Shown: positions 45,822 through 58,720 of the stretch, piece by piece
Layout: each line of letters starts with the position of its first letter
Position numbering within the stretch: position 1 is the first letter of the stretch
Origin: Lineus longissimus
Lineage: Eukaryota > Nemertea > Pilidiophora > Heteronemertea > Lineidae
NCBI RefSeq assembly: GCF_910592395.1
Contig: NC_088324.1
Location: 6,662,953 to 6,726,952, forward strand
Reading direction: 5' to 3'
DNA: 64,000 nucleotides
Program-made: the position numbers and the translations under genes
Notes under the pieces: generated by a model
What the model saw: the letters and a program-made list of their open reading frames with translations, nothing else
Told to the model about the DNA's origin: nothing
The model's database searches: none

Positions 45822-47175
45822 ATGAAACTGCCAGGGGCCATTGTGCTCACCGTATAGATATTTTGTGCTTTGGACTTCATCCAGATTAAGAAACATTGTA
45901 CATGTATAGTATATAGTTCAAACCAAAGTCGGTATGACATGGTGATGTATCGTTGCTTGCAGTAAGTACTATAAGAATATCATCAAAAACAAGTCACTAA
46001 TGAAAAAGATATTGCACGTTTAACCTATTTTAGTTTTTGCCTCCTGGTGGCCGAGTTGGTACCAGTTCAGATCGAAATTCGGTGTCCGAGGTTACATGAC
46101 GTAGGGAGTCATGTGTATCAAATTTCAAGTTCAAAGCATTGTTACAATCAAACGACCAATTTACGCCATTTGACCTCTGTGACCTTGAAAAGCAGGTCAG
46201 ATCAAAAACTCATATGATATGTGATGTATCCTTGCTAGGAGAAATTCAGGGTCAGAGGTCACCTGACCTAGTCTCAGGTTCATAGCCCTAGGGGTTAACA
46301 AACGTTCCACAGATTCGATCAAATGGCCAATTTACACCATTTGACCTCTGTGACCTTGACAAGTATGTCAAATCAAAAACCCGTATCATATGTGATGTAT
46401 CCTTGCTAAGAGTATCTACCATAAAAATTTTACCAAAAACTAATCAGTAATAAGCGAGATATGGCACTATTCAAATTTTTGGTTTTGGCCACCTGGGGGC
46501 CAAGTTAAAAATCAGACCAGAACGAAAATCAGTGTCACAGGTCATCTGACCTAGGGGGTCTTGTGTACTAAGTTTAAAGTTCATAGCTTAAGTGGTTAAG
46601 AAACGTGCCATATTTACACACAAACGGCCAATTCACACCATTTGACCTCTGTGACCTTGAAAAGTACGCCACATCGACCTGATTTTTTGTGAACATGTAG
46701 AGCTATGTAACAGGTGTCTACATACCAAATTTAAAGATTATAGGACGAATAAAGACAAAACGTGCCACTATCGGTGAAATTTTAGAGTTTGACCTCTGTG
46801 ACCTTGAAAAGTAGGTTAAATCAAAAACCCGTATGATATGTAATGTATCCTTGCTAGGGGTACATACCATGAAATGTTTCTCAAAAACAAATCAGTAATA
46901 AATGAGATATTGCACATTTTAACTTTTCGGTTTTAGCCCCCTGGTGGCAAAGTCAAGAATCAGACCGGAGCGAAATTCAGTTTCAGGGTACATATGACCT
47001 TGAGAATGATGTATATAAAGTTTCAGGTACATAGCACAAGCGGTTAAGAAACGTGCCACAGGATACGACGACGACGACGGACGACGATGACGACGGACGA
47101 CGACGACGACGGACGACGACGACGACGACGGACGACGGACACTGCGGTATCGTATAGACTCCCCTACGGTGAGCC
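45822..47175. repeat. Repeat element with ~310-bp copies and CGA-rich end, after unit 5 gene
   Basis: Counterpart of 10573-12347 without the LINE and with small deletions. Left end CATTGTGCTCACCG, right end CTACGGTGAGCC, with a CGA/CGG run before the right end. Inserted in the same spacer position as after U1. Confidence 0.7.
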
Positions 47176-47840
47176 AATAAGTGAACTGCGAGCTAACGAC
47201 TGAGATAAACAAGAGACAAGGTAGCTCATCAATGTGGTACAAATTAGTTACGTGACTGAAAAAATCTAACCCACTTGCACAACTTCACATATTACCTAAT
47301 ATTATCAGTGCAGTGCCCTAGTAAGCGCGCAGCGCCTTTAGGTTGGGGGGAAACCCCCCAAACCCCCTGGTTGGGACCCTGCTATAGTTCCTTCCGCCAA
47401 TTTTTGGTTTTGATAGACAGATTTCTCCGTGTATCGCATTAGCAGTAACTCAACTCCATCGTCATAATAGCCGGCAAAGAAATGGAAAATGTCCCCCCCC
47501 CCCGAAAGATGTCCAGACTATCGTAGTCTGGGACTCTGGCAGATTCTAATGTAAAGTGCAAGCTCTATTGAACTCGCGCAACTGTCGCCATGGAGCCATG
47601 CATTGGGGGGAAGGCCCCTCAAACCCCCTATTGGCCTCTCAATAAGTCCTTCCGAGCTGCTTACCCTGGGGCGCTCGAGTGGAACCCCCAAACCTTCATG
47701 ATGGTGCAGTCCTTTGACACGTTTAACCCAGAGCGAGAAAGAGGTACTCCTTTGATGGTACTCTAACTGCAACCCTCAACCATCATTACCCTTCCTTTTC
47801 ACTGGCATGATATTGGCAAGACTCCCAAGAGGTCGCACTG

Positions 47841-48242
47841 GTGGCTTCCTTGAGACAATTGCTTGTGGTCGTACCAGGGCAACCAATTCAAGGGGTCAGG
47901 GATCTAGGGATCAGGTTTTTCCCCCACCAACATGTTGCCGAATGGTTAATGCATAAAAAATTGGTTGGAAAGGGTTTTTGCTGGCCAAGAGACTTGAAGA
48001 CACTTATACTCTTGAGGAACACCAGACTGATGAACAAAGAACCTGAGGAACATAGAACCCTCTTCATACCTGGGAGCATAAAAAGCCTACTAGCGAATAT
48101 TGATTATTCTTTAGAAAAAAACAGAAGATCTGCAAAACCAATGGTACCCCATAAAAACATACATTCCTCCTTGAGGTGTCTTCGGATCCCACCACGGCCC
48201 ATGTGGAATTCGTTCAAAAGGTTTATTGAAATCTCAAAATAA
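47841..48242 (+). CDS. Hypothetical 133-codon frame in the outer element
   Basis: Open from ATG to TAA, with basic and Leu-rich content (for example LKTLILLRNTRLMN) but no motif I recognise. No splice signals, no second copy in the window to test conservation. May be chance. Confidence 0.15.
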   Translation: MASLRQLLVVVPGQPIQGVRDLGIRFFPHQHVAEWLMHKKLVGKGFCWPRDLKTLILLRNTRLMNKEPEEHRTLFIPGSIKSLLANIDYSLEKNRRSAKPMVPHKNIHSSLRCLRIPPRPMWNSFKRFIEISK

Positions 48243-48354
48243 ATTTTTTTTTCTCGAACCGCCTGCCCGTCTTTTGCTTCATTAATTCGGGATTATATCC
48301 ATTTTAAGCATCTTTTGGATATTATTACTAAAGTTTCAAAAATCAAAACACATA

Positions 48355-51281
48355 CTGTCTTCTCCCACTTAACCGAGCGCGGCTGAATCATAAAATGACT
48401 AAGTCCAAATGAATAGGCCGATTTTACTGGTGGCAGGCGAACATCAGAAAGAACAGCCACAGCTGATAATTGACTCCCTTTTCGTGGGCAATGCCAATGC
48501 CTTCCACGTAAGTGGATAAAAGACATGAACATTGACATGGGGTAGTCCTGTACTGAATGAATGAATACAATACAACTAGCGTCCTTGTGGTATGCCTATA
48601 GTGTTGGTTGACCAAAAATTTCTGATCTAGTGTCTATGATAAAGCCAGCTTCATGGGTCTGCAGAATGTCCCAATAAAGAAGTCTTGCTGTCAACGAATG
48701 AATTAAAGAACAGATTTACTTATTAATTTACCAATCAATTTTATTATCCAAACGGGATTTACAGGTCATAATCAATAACGTCATCATCCTCTTCTCCTTC
48801 CGAAAACTCAATCCCCTCAACAAACTGCTCAAGCTCATCATTTACCATCTCTACCACCTCCCCAACTTCGTCATCGTCCTCAGGAACTAGGCCACTGGCT
48901 CGTCAACCCTTCATAATCGTCTGTTGTGTGACCCTTTCCCAGCCGAGGCTGATCATCCTGACCACATCCCGCCTGGTGATCCGCTCACAATGTCCTTGAT
49001 CATCGGTGTGGCCGATTTTCCACACTTTCCAAATGGTCCTCAGGTGACACTTGAAGCTCCTGTTTACGGTTAAGTCCAAGGGCTGCAACAGCGAAGTACA
49101 TCGTCCTGGGATAAAAGTGTCTGTCCCATTCTCTGCGGTGATTGCATCACGAAATTGCTGATTTCGATGCGCCGGATACCTGTCTAAAAGTAACAGGAAC
49201 GTGGCCCCTGCTACAAATGGCACAATCAGGGCCTGCAACCACTCGATTAGCGATTGGTGTCGTGCCCAACCCTGTGGACTACCACTTACCTGGAAAAGCA
49301 AACAACAAGTATGAACATTTACATTACTTTTCTGAACAGTCAGACACGCACAATGTTTTGGTTGCATCCATGACAAACCTACAACAATCTTAGTCAAAGA
49401 AGTTCTGATTTTCCTAAAAAATACTACCATTAACTAGAATGTCTGAACGTCAATGACATCACTGATGACGTCAGGTACATGTCCTGTACTACAACCACGG
49501 ACTTGTATTCTATGCCAATTACTCACTCGCACATTGTCTGGAGCATCCGCCTGAAGCTGCCGAATGACGTCACCATCTGGTGTCAAGCCTCTGAAGTTGA
49601 GCTCGGCTCGTCCTTTTCGTCCGTCTGTCGTAACTACTAGAGTTACCGTGCATCCAAGTTTCGGGTTGCCTTGGGATGATCTAATGTCAACTTTCTGGGA
49701 TCCAGTCGCTTAAATTGTTGATCTTGGCACCATATCAAACAACACGAACGTCTCATTCATGTTTATGATGACATCAAAATCAGCGTCTCTGATGAGGTCG
49801 GCAAAATCTCCCCGGTAGTCGGCAACTAAAGCCTGGGCGTTGTCAGGTAACCCCCTTGAATCGTTGGTCTTCCTTCGATAGCTGATTTGTTTCCTGAAAT
49901 GGAATTTGCATATTGTTAAAATTCACCGAATACAATCCATACGTTAAGGCTGATCCATGCAACAGCGGAATAAAGCTCACCTTTCCATAAAGTTGCTAAG
50001 CCAATGTGCAGATGCATGGAAAAGGTATAGCAGGGGTCTCTGTTCTTGTCTTTCGGCCTTCGTTTCGTTCGGAAGCTCTGCCCACCATTGCCGAAATTCT
50101 CTTCCAGCTTGCCCTTTAATATCCTCACCGGAAACAGGGAAACCACGTCTTCGGCGCTCAAGGAACCAGGTGTTCAAATTGTTTTCCATTTCGGGCCACT
50201 GTGCTGAAATAAAAAAGCTAACACGTTTAACATCTTTGGAAATATTGATTGGTGATGACCACTGGTATGAACGAAATGTTAGTCCTAAGAATAAAGGTCC
50301 CTGGAACAATAATACTGATTGTTAAAGCCATGGTCAGGGTCAGTCGCTTTGATGTATCATGCGACTTATTCTTCCGTCCATGACACAGAAGCGGACTTAT
50401 TCCAGTCAGTATAGGCCAACAAAGAAGGAAATTCATTTAGCGAGGAATAGAATGCTTGAAGAAAAACTACCTTGTGGATCAGTTCCGTGTTACCGTTGTC
50501 TCCCCCGTCTTCTATGGTCTTGAGTTGATTTATCTCTGAGGGCAAACAAGTCATCCTGTGTGCTTATCGAACGTCTAAATGTCTGCGGTGCTATGCGGTG
50601 GTGTCCAGCACAGGATGTCGCAGTTTCAGCATGACGTAATCCTATAGCATGCTCCAATTGGTATGTCTCGATAAGGTCAATCTTCTGATTGAGACTGTAG
50701 CTTTTCTGGTGCCTACGTGCACCCGGTACAGCTTGGTTAGCATCATCTACATCATCATCATCAGTAGTGGTATCAGGGTCAGGGCTGTCAACATCATCTC
50801 CATTCCATACGTTAAGATTATCATGGTGCCTGCTAGGCCTACCCACAAACTCCATCGGATTGCGTGCATCTTACCAGAAGAACGTGGTCAAAGCAAGATG
50901 GCAGAAAACAATAGTGACATTTGACACGAAAGTTCCCTTTATTGGATTTTCCCCTCAAGAAAACGATTCCATAATCGATTAGATAAAATAAATTCATTTA
51001 AAAGACTCTGGATCGGTCAACCATTTACATGGACTTGTAATAGACTTACGTAACTTCAATAATCATCACCCTGACTACAGGGATTACTGGCCCTGGCCGC
51101 GACCAGGCGTTATTGAATTGACAACATTTACAAGGTTGTCTTCCTATATCCATTGATCACTATAATTGGCTGTCATATTGAATGTTTGCAGCCCACCCGT
51201 AAAATACTACAGACTGCCATGTTTCTGGACTAAGTCATTTTCGAGCCATTTCCTGGCGCTCGGTTAAGTGGGAGAAGACAG
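48355..51281 (-). mobile_element. pogo/Tigger-like transposon, complete copy (pogo-A)
   Basis: A perfect 26-bp inverted repeat (starts CTGTCTTCTCCCACTTAACC at 48355-48380; inverted at 51256-51281) continues inward with AAAATGACT(A/T)AGTCCA. TA precedes the left end; the right flank reads AA here but TA in copy 1 (2902-2903). 2927 bp. Carries a relic transposase with introns. Confidence 0.88.
48903..50855 (-). pseudogene. pogo-A transposase relic, copy 2
   Basis: Same layout as copy 1 shifted by 48380: N-terminal acidic stretch and helix-turn-helix (50855-50490), CENP-B-type domain (about 50200-49980), DDE core (about 49895-48903). It shares the RSTI-stop, NMNET and the intron borders with copy 1. 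Few differences (for example LERRRRG against LERRRLG). C-terminal acidic residues follow below 48900 in another frame. Confidence 0.78.
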
Positions 51282-51543
51282 AATGTCGGGGGTAAACCCC
51301 CAGAAATTGAAGTTTGATTAAAAAACAGTGAGAATAATCGTGTGGTACTCTCTCGGAGCTCAGAATAGTCGAGTTGCTTCATTCGCGCGTTTATCTCTTC
51401 TGGCGGCCATTTTAAGTCAAATTTAAGCCATTTGAAACGAATCCATGGACTTGAGAAACATTGTTTACATTGGATACGTCGTATGCACGTTAACCATAGT
51501 AGCGCTTCGCAGAAAAGCCTTCGGCTTTTCTGCTGCGCGCTTA

Positions 51544-52363
51544 TTATCCCTGAAAGTAAAAGCTCTCCGCCATGCAGGGTGAATCCCCCCTACAGGTAAC
51601 TATGCAGCGACGTCAAGCCGATATCAACTACAGGAATTTTGAAAATTAAATCACAGCGAGTGGAGCTGCAAAATGATAATATGCTCCTAGGATGTCTGTA
51701 CGGAAAGCTCAGGTGGAAAGGGGAAAAGGAAATGGGAAACGCGTAATGCTGAAAGTATAAATCGCTTGAAATCTGCGGGTTTTTTGGTTGATGCGCTTGA
51801 TAACAAGTTAGACCTGTAAGAAAGGCAAACTAATGAAGAAAAACGCCGACTCATATAACGCATAAGACGATTATAATGACGCAATTAGTCACAAACAGCT
51901 CAATATTGATGACTCATCGAAAGTCTTTAAAAATCTATATCGTAAATGATGACTTGGATATTTGTACAAATTTTGACTTTCGCTCTTTTAAATTAATGAT
52001 ATGTACCACACACACACAAACAACGAGAGCATTGCTGTAAATACAATTGAAAGTTATTCCAAATTGTGATCATTGAAATTACAGGTGATAAAGATTGATA
52101 CCTTTTTTATTGGCCACCCGATATATCCTTTCAAACTCAATCTACTTTCCACTCAAGCAAAAAATGATTTATTAGTAACAAAGACACAAGAAACATTTTG
52201 TTTCTCATAGCAAGAACTCGATCAATATAATAATTATATAGATATTAAACTTATTGACTTCATATAGTTCATATAATGTAATATTACAACGGCGAATTCA
52301 AAGCAAAACTGGACATTCAAGGCACTAGGTCGTATTCGACTTGGTACAAGAGTAAGACCGATT
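51544..52363 (+). promoter_or_regulatory. Unit 6 leader region
   Basis: Matches U2 (shared loss before exon 1, shared AT-rich insertion), not U1, although the rest of unit 6 matches U1. Contains the same ATG/donor pair, inverted repeat and AT-rich stretch. Confidence 0.38.
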
Positions 52364-55300
52364 ATGACAGTTGATCGGAATCATGGCATAGATTCCAAAA
52401 ACGTGCTGTTAATTGACTTCAACTTTTGCTGGTGTTTGATGGTGGCATCAGTGATGATTTCCTTGTCATACTTAATGTGCATATGTGCACTTATAACACT
52501 TAATATAGGAGGTGTGACTGCTGGCTCTCCCCCGAAAGGTAAGATAGAGACCACGATATAAGGGCATTGTTGTTTCCAACAAGTTAGTCAGTGATTTGGC
52601 TTTAACTTACGAACATAACCTGAAGTCAAAGTACACGCTATATTCGTGACGTAACATGTTTGAATAACTGGCCTCGGCCTAGAACACCGATGATGGGCCA
52701 GACGAACATGTGTTAATGCTGAAAGATGAAATGCTTGTGACCACGTACGGGGGGGGGGGGGCTGTTCTTTATATAAAGTCTCTATAGTTTAAGTATTCGC
52801 TGCAAGAAACTGTCGTTTATGGGTTTTAGTACTTGTTTTACAAACGCTTATTAGAAATATTACAAATACTAATGTTATTATAATATGATTGTTAGCTCTT
52901 CTGGATTACAAGCTTGATGGATCTGATCCGGATATACGGTTTGTATATCACAGTACATATACAGTAAGTAGTTTGAATTTTATCGGTCTTTTCGCAAGTT
53001 AGGCCAAACCTTATTAAAGAGTGCGTAATGGGTACAAGTGGGGTGTTCAAAGCACACACTACCGCAAGGAATATTATGACACGATCAGGACAGATTGTCC
53101 TGTCATAATGTTTAATTCATGTCATTTGAAAATGACATGAGTAAGCCATAGTTTGAAGAAAGCATTGATGCATTCTGATTTGAATGATCACTTAACTTTG
53201 AATGGGCCTAGATCAGTAGATGACTGACCAACACTAAAGCTGACCTGTCCGAAATTACACTTTATTTCCAATCATGAAAAATTCAGTACATTCGGTTTTT
53301 AAAAATGTCCTTTTCTAAATCAATTCTTATTACTTTTAAGGTACATTCAGATTTCTGACCATAGGAACAGTGGAATTATAAGGCATCACCTGGACAATTA
53401 TTCTCAAGGTCATCAAAATCAATCTCACTGTCCTCAGCATCTTCATCTGCATCCCAAGCTCGGCTATGTAGAACAGATGCAAGGGGTATTCTGGGACAGG
53501 TGCCATCGGCTGCAGTATTTGCATGCTTCCAGTCTTTCCAGCGGCGCTGACATGAGCTTTAAATGCCCTCATAATGGTCAAGTCCAAAGGTTGACTCATA
53601 GATGTGCACCGCGCAGGAATGTTATCAAGGAGATCACCAGCTCCTACAATAGGGGCACAGAATTCATCAGCCAAGTGAGGTCTTAACTGATCTAAGAGTA
53701 AAAGCCTTGTATTTGGTTCAAATTCACCAATGAATGGAGAAAAGACTTCATCAAGCCAATGTTGGAGTGTGTCATGATTCTCCCACCCTGACCGTGATGA
53801 AGTGACGCGGACATTTTCAGGAATGTTTCCAAGTCCACGAATTTCTCGGAAGAAGCCTGGTTCTCTGAACACAATATGGGCTAGCATTTTTTCCCCATTA
53901 GATCGAATTGTCAACCTAACGGTACATCCTAATTAAGAATTGCCCCTTGAAGTTTTAACGTCAACATCCCTCTGTCCAGGATTAGCTGCCGTATACATGG
54001 GCAGAAAGTCCAACTCACAAAAGGTTTGATTCATATTGTAAATATTCATATTGTATGTTGCCTCACTGTGTCCCTGACGTTTCCTTGAAATCGGCGGACA
54101 CGCTCATTAGCTTCAGCTGGAATCGAAGTCGTGTTTCTTGTCTTGCGACGAAATACAATACGTTTCCGTATCATGAAATCGCTGATCCATCCTGGAGAGC
54201 ACTGAAAGATGGACCGCTCCGGTCGGTTCAAAAGGTAGTTGTCTCTATCATCACTTAGAAGCTCATCCCACCAGCGGTGGAATTCCAGCTCGGCAGCATG
54301 GACCAGATCACCTCTGGAGACGGGGTGGGCAAGACGAGAAATTCGAGAAATCGGTTGTGAACCTGCTCCTCCACTTGTGGCCACCATCCGTCGTTGTCGC
54401 TTCTGACCCTGCTACTTGGAGCATTGTTCTCGGCCTGCTCCATTAACGTTTCCCGATTTGCTATCCATCTTCGCAATGACGTAACTGCCAACCTGAAGCG
54501 TCTGGCATACTCTGCCACATTAAGCAGCCAACCATGTTCAATCGCATGTTCACAATCGAGGACGTGGCGCAATGGTGCAGTTACACTATAGCTGTTGTGA
54601 CGTCTTGGTAGTCTAGAACTAGCAACTTCATCATCCTCATCAGTGTCCATACCAATGGCAGTTGAGAGTATGAACACAAGATACAACAGATTTTTGCGAA
54701 TTTTCTCATTTGGCATTATCTCCAGCTGGAAAAGGTCTGTCTCTCCAGCTGGAAAAGGTCTGTCCTGAAGCTCATAGGCCTGCATGTACCATAAACCTAC
54801 CTGTACCTATTACATCACGGCAATAATCGAGTCAAACAGACCACTCTCATGGGGACATCAAGCCTGGCTGAAAATTGATTAGGCCAAGTTGACGCTACTG
54901 CCTACCCCAGGATCTAATGCTTACATGATTTCTCCCATTGTGGGCCTCAAATTGGTTTTGGTTGTAAACTAGGCCGAAGACCGATAAAGTCCGAACTTAC
55001 TGTATATAATAACTGGCTTGAGGCTACTTCGGGTCACTTTAGCCCAATGGTAATAGGCAGGTTTCGCACCGTTACGAACTACGAAAACCGAGCACGAAAA
55101 TCGAAAGAAGACGAAGAAATATTCTCATAGGGGAGCAAAATCTAAAGTCTTCTCCTGCTTTTTGGCTGGAGAAGCCTAATGTAACGAAGAATTAGAAATA
55201 GTTTTATTATAATAGTGGATTAAAATCAATAGTCTTCACCAGCCAACAAGCTTAATTAACAACATCACCTTACAACCGGAAAGCAACTATCACTTATATG

Positions 55301-58300
55301 TTTACCATCCCGTGACCAGCTCAATTTTTATCATTTTTATTTCGTAGCCTATCTGGAAATGCGGAGTACGTTGAGTCTCTAGTTTTTGAGAAAGTGCTTC
55401 AGTTTAATGATAAGCACGCATCTGCAACTCTACCTTACATGAATACATTAAAATACAAACAGATTACAATTACCTTTTATATAAGATTCCTTCCGAACAA
55501 GCCTGCCCAGAATCTGTGGGTATGTTTCCGTACTGATGTAGAAAGAATTAACATAGGAAATAACCTAAATAAGCAAGTGAGGATTGGTGTGTGGCACAAG
55601 GATACCTCTAAACATATCATTGTACAAGACATTTTTTACTTTTACATCGACTATCAATCGATTGTCAGTCGCAAATGTTGGCAGCATTTTGCTGTTACAA
55701 TTACCAGTAATAAGTCTACTCCTAAGCCCCATGTCAAACTTTATAGGAACGGAAACCTCTTAAACATGATAAAGTTTAAGCGATACATAAATACGCATAA
55801 GAGGAGAAAGTATTCATTTTTGGGTCAATTCAATCATATGAATCAAATGTCGAATTTGAGGTTTTACCCATCTATCGTGACAAACCTTGATATTTTGAGG
55901 AGCAAAAAAAGAGGTAGGTTGGTCAACTTGTTAAGTATCTGAGCCGGAGGCCTGCACCACGACTTTGAATGCGAGTTTATTATTTTCATATTATGCATTG
56001 GTCCGACTAGGAATTTTAGGATATTATTGTGCTGGGAGACGCAGTTTTCTTGTGAAAACTTGAATTTATGTTGACATCAGACGACTGTAATTCAAAATCC
56101 AATCAGCCGTAATGAGCATCATCAGATACCTAAGCTAATCAAATAATGAAAAGGCTAGTGGCCATTGTGCTCGCCGGTATTCAGGTAATGACTTAATTGA
56201 CTTAATTGACAATGGGCCTTGAAAAGTAGGTCAAATCAAAAACCGGTATAATATGTAATGTATCCTTGCTGGGAGTAACAACTTGTTCGAATACGAATCA
56301 CTAATCACACTTTCTAGGTTTTTCACTTTTTACCCTCTGGTGGTGTCCATGTCGAGAAAGAGATCAGACCAAAATTCAGTGACAGAGGTAACCTGACCTA
56401 GGGTGTGTATAAAGTTTCAAGCCCATATCCCTAGCAGTTTTGAAACGTGCCACAGTTATGCTCAAACGGCCAATTTTCGCCATTTGACCTCTATGACCTT
56501 GAAAAACAAGTCAAATCGAAAACCTCTATGATATGTGATGTATCCTGGCTGGGAGTACCTACCATAACAATTTTATCAAAAACAAATCACTAATAAGTGA
56601 GATATCACACTTTTTGTGTTTTCAGTTTTGGCCCCCTGCTGGCCAAGTCAATAATCAGATCAGACCAAAATTGGCTGTCAGAGGTCATCTGACCTAGGGG
56701 GTCATTTATAAAAACGTCCAAGCTCATAGCCCTACCAGTTAAGAAACGTGCCACAGTTACACTCAAACGGCAAATTTACGCCATTACACCTCTGTGACCC
56801 AGAAAAGAAGGTACAATCAAAAACACGTATGATATGTGATGTATCCTTGCTAGGAGTACCTACCATAAAAATGTCATTAAAAAACAAGTTACTTATAAGT
56901 GAGATATCACACTATTTATGTTTACAGTTTTGGTCCCCCTGGTGGCCAAGTCAAGAATCAGACCGGACCGAAATTCAGTGTCAAAGGTCATCCGACCAAG
57001 GGGGTCCTGAATACATAGTTTTGAGTTCATAGCCCAAGCAGTTAAGAAACGTGCCACTGTTTTTGAAATAGGATACGACGGACGACGACGATGACGATGA
57101 CGGACCACGGACACTGCGGTGTTGTTAGACTCACCGTATCGGTGAGCCAAAAATCAGCATCGGTCGGAATGGTTCAACCAAATTCTTATGTCAGGAAAAC
57201 ATCAGGACAATGGCCAATATTACTGCAGTTCATCAAACGTTATCAGCAAGTTGGTATTTTAATATACTATGGAAATGTTACTCTACATGTGCAAGTTGTG
57301 GCAATATTTAGATTTTTTAGCATGCGAAATGTCCCCAAACCTCTTCGGCACATGCAGCTTGTTTTTAAAGGAATGGGTTTATTTTTCTCCTGTTTCTGAG
57401 CAAACAATACTTCTGAATGTTTTTGACGATCTCCAAATTTTGTTTGTACTCTTAGTTATAAAAAACATGATTTTCATAAATGTTCCCCCTCAAACCTTCA
57501 CCTCATTAACAGGGTCACTGAAGGCAGTGAAGGCAGTGTTGCTTTGCCGTGATTTGTTGGGCAGAAACCTTGCAAACTACGCCTTTTCTTTCCCACTTTT
57601 CTAATTGTTCGAAGCTAACTTAGGAAAAGATGACGAATGTACGCACTGCCAGTGTATTTTTATGTGTTCAAGCAATTACAAGTTACGTCATCTGCCGCCG
57701 AGGTTGCAGAAATGAAACATCTATATCTACAGCAAGACGTCACAGCGTAGATCCATTGCTCCATGCAGCGCCTTACTAGTGCATCGGTCCTCATGGAGAG
57801 GATCGACGCATGGAGGGCTGACTCACTCGGTTCAAATCGGAGTCAACATCGGAATAGCATGATAATTCGAGCAGATTTCGAATTTGTCCTTTTTTTGTGA
57901 AATTGGTCGATGGAAACAACTTTATAGAGGTGACTGGGCAGCCGACAGCTTGGGAATACTGCCCTTCAATTCCTAATACCAACGGTTTTCCGAACAAGCA
58001 TATTTCGGCTCAAATTTAAATATTAGCTTCTTGTCTCCTCCAATAATGAACATTTTGGAATAGCTTTATAGTACAATTAGAGAAATATTGGCATCTGTTC
58101 AACAAGATAGCTGCCGAAACATGAGGATTAGTTGCAGCGAACATATGCCGAACAGGTTATATCGAGGGGAAGTTGCTGAAAACAATGCATAGGCCTATTC
58201 GTGAATGTGGCAGTTGTCTTTATGTCTATAAACACCTCGAGAGCTTTTTCAAGTAATAAAAGCTTATCAGCTATCCAGATCAGAGTCCAATATATTTACA

Positions 58301-58720
58301 GTAATATAGTAATATGTCTAGAGTAAGAATAGTTCCTTATATGTAAATTGTCGATCAGACGAATGCTAAGCCAGCTATGTGCCAAAGTACAAACCAGGCA
58401 CAAGACCAATGATTCTGGGTCAAGGAAGTTTTGTTAATGCTTTCGACTCTTCCGTAGCATTCTTGTTCACCAAACAAGGAACAGTGCACGAAACTTTACA
58501 AACATTAGTAGTTGTGGACCATATTCGATCTAAGCTTGATTGTACCAGAGAATGCTTGAGACAATTCATGACTAGTGAGGCAGAAAGGTGTCTCGGGTTC
58601 CTTTACGAAGTCAGAAGAACCAGTTGTGCGGTTTACAAAGTATTTGTGTCGATCTCATCTTTAAATAATTATGGGGCGACGACAACAAGGTATCAACGAC
58701 AGGAATTTGCATGTACCTAA
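52364..58720 (+). CDS. Secreted jellyroll (LamG-like) + PAN/apple protein, unit 6
   Basis: Exons 52364-52538, 52896-52938, 55348-55913, 58458-58720; 348 residues, phases consistent, no lesion. Exon 3 differs from U1 by two replacements seen (KFSFLG to KYSFLG, FYPTIV to FYPSIV). Exon 1 is closest to U2 (LMVASVMISLSYLMCICAL). PAN has the five Cys with small replacements (LQTLVVV, AERCLGF). Domain content and likely secretion as in unit 1. Intron 2 carries pogo-B, intron 3 a ~310-bp-period repeat element. Confidence 0.75.
52962..55002 (-). mobile_element. pogo-B transposon in intron 2 of unit 6
   Basis: Ends CAGTAAGT (52962) and ACTTACTG (55002), TA flanks. It lacks about 117 bp present in U1 (after TCATCTGCATC, 53454), which removes the end of the transposase frame. 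Confidence 0.8.
53336..54785 (-). pseudogene. pogo-B transposase relic, unit 6
   Basis: Pieces on the - strand: helix-turn-helix (54785-54255), CENP-B-type domain (54387-54046), DDE core (53914-53450, read-through to 53336 after the deletion). Same shared frameshift; shares the CCTAATTAAG deletion with U1. Confidence 0.72.
56146..57148. repeat. Repeat element with ~310-bp copies, intron 3 of unit 6
   Basis: Near-identical to 7882-8884 of unit 1 with the same borders (CAAATA / AAAAATCAGC). Ends in the CGA-rich run and CGGTGAGCC. Confidence 0.7.

Larger units (their letters stand above)
47323..51542. mobile_element. Outer element carrying nested pogo-A
   Basis: Inserted between ATATTACCT and ATTATCCCTG, a junction continuous before U2 and U7. 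Ends are the inverted pair AAGCGCGCAGC (47323-47333) and GCTGCGCGCTT (51532-51542); ATTAT next to both ends may be a target duplication. Without pogo-A it is about 1.3 kb. It contains GGGGGGAAACCCCCC and similar G/C runs. No transposase recognised, so class unknown. Confidence 0.5.

Noticed and set aside
47060-47160. Ser/Val/Arg repeat proteins around 47000-47240 and 12230-12410
   Set aside because: They translate a CGA/CGG microsatellite at the end of a repeat element.
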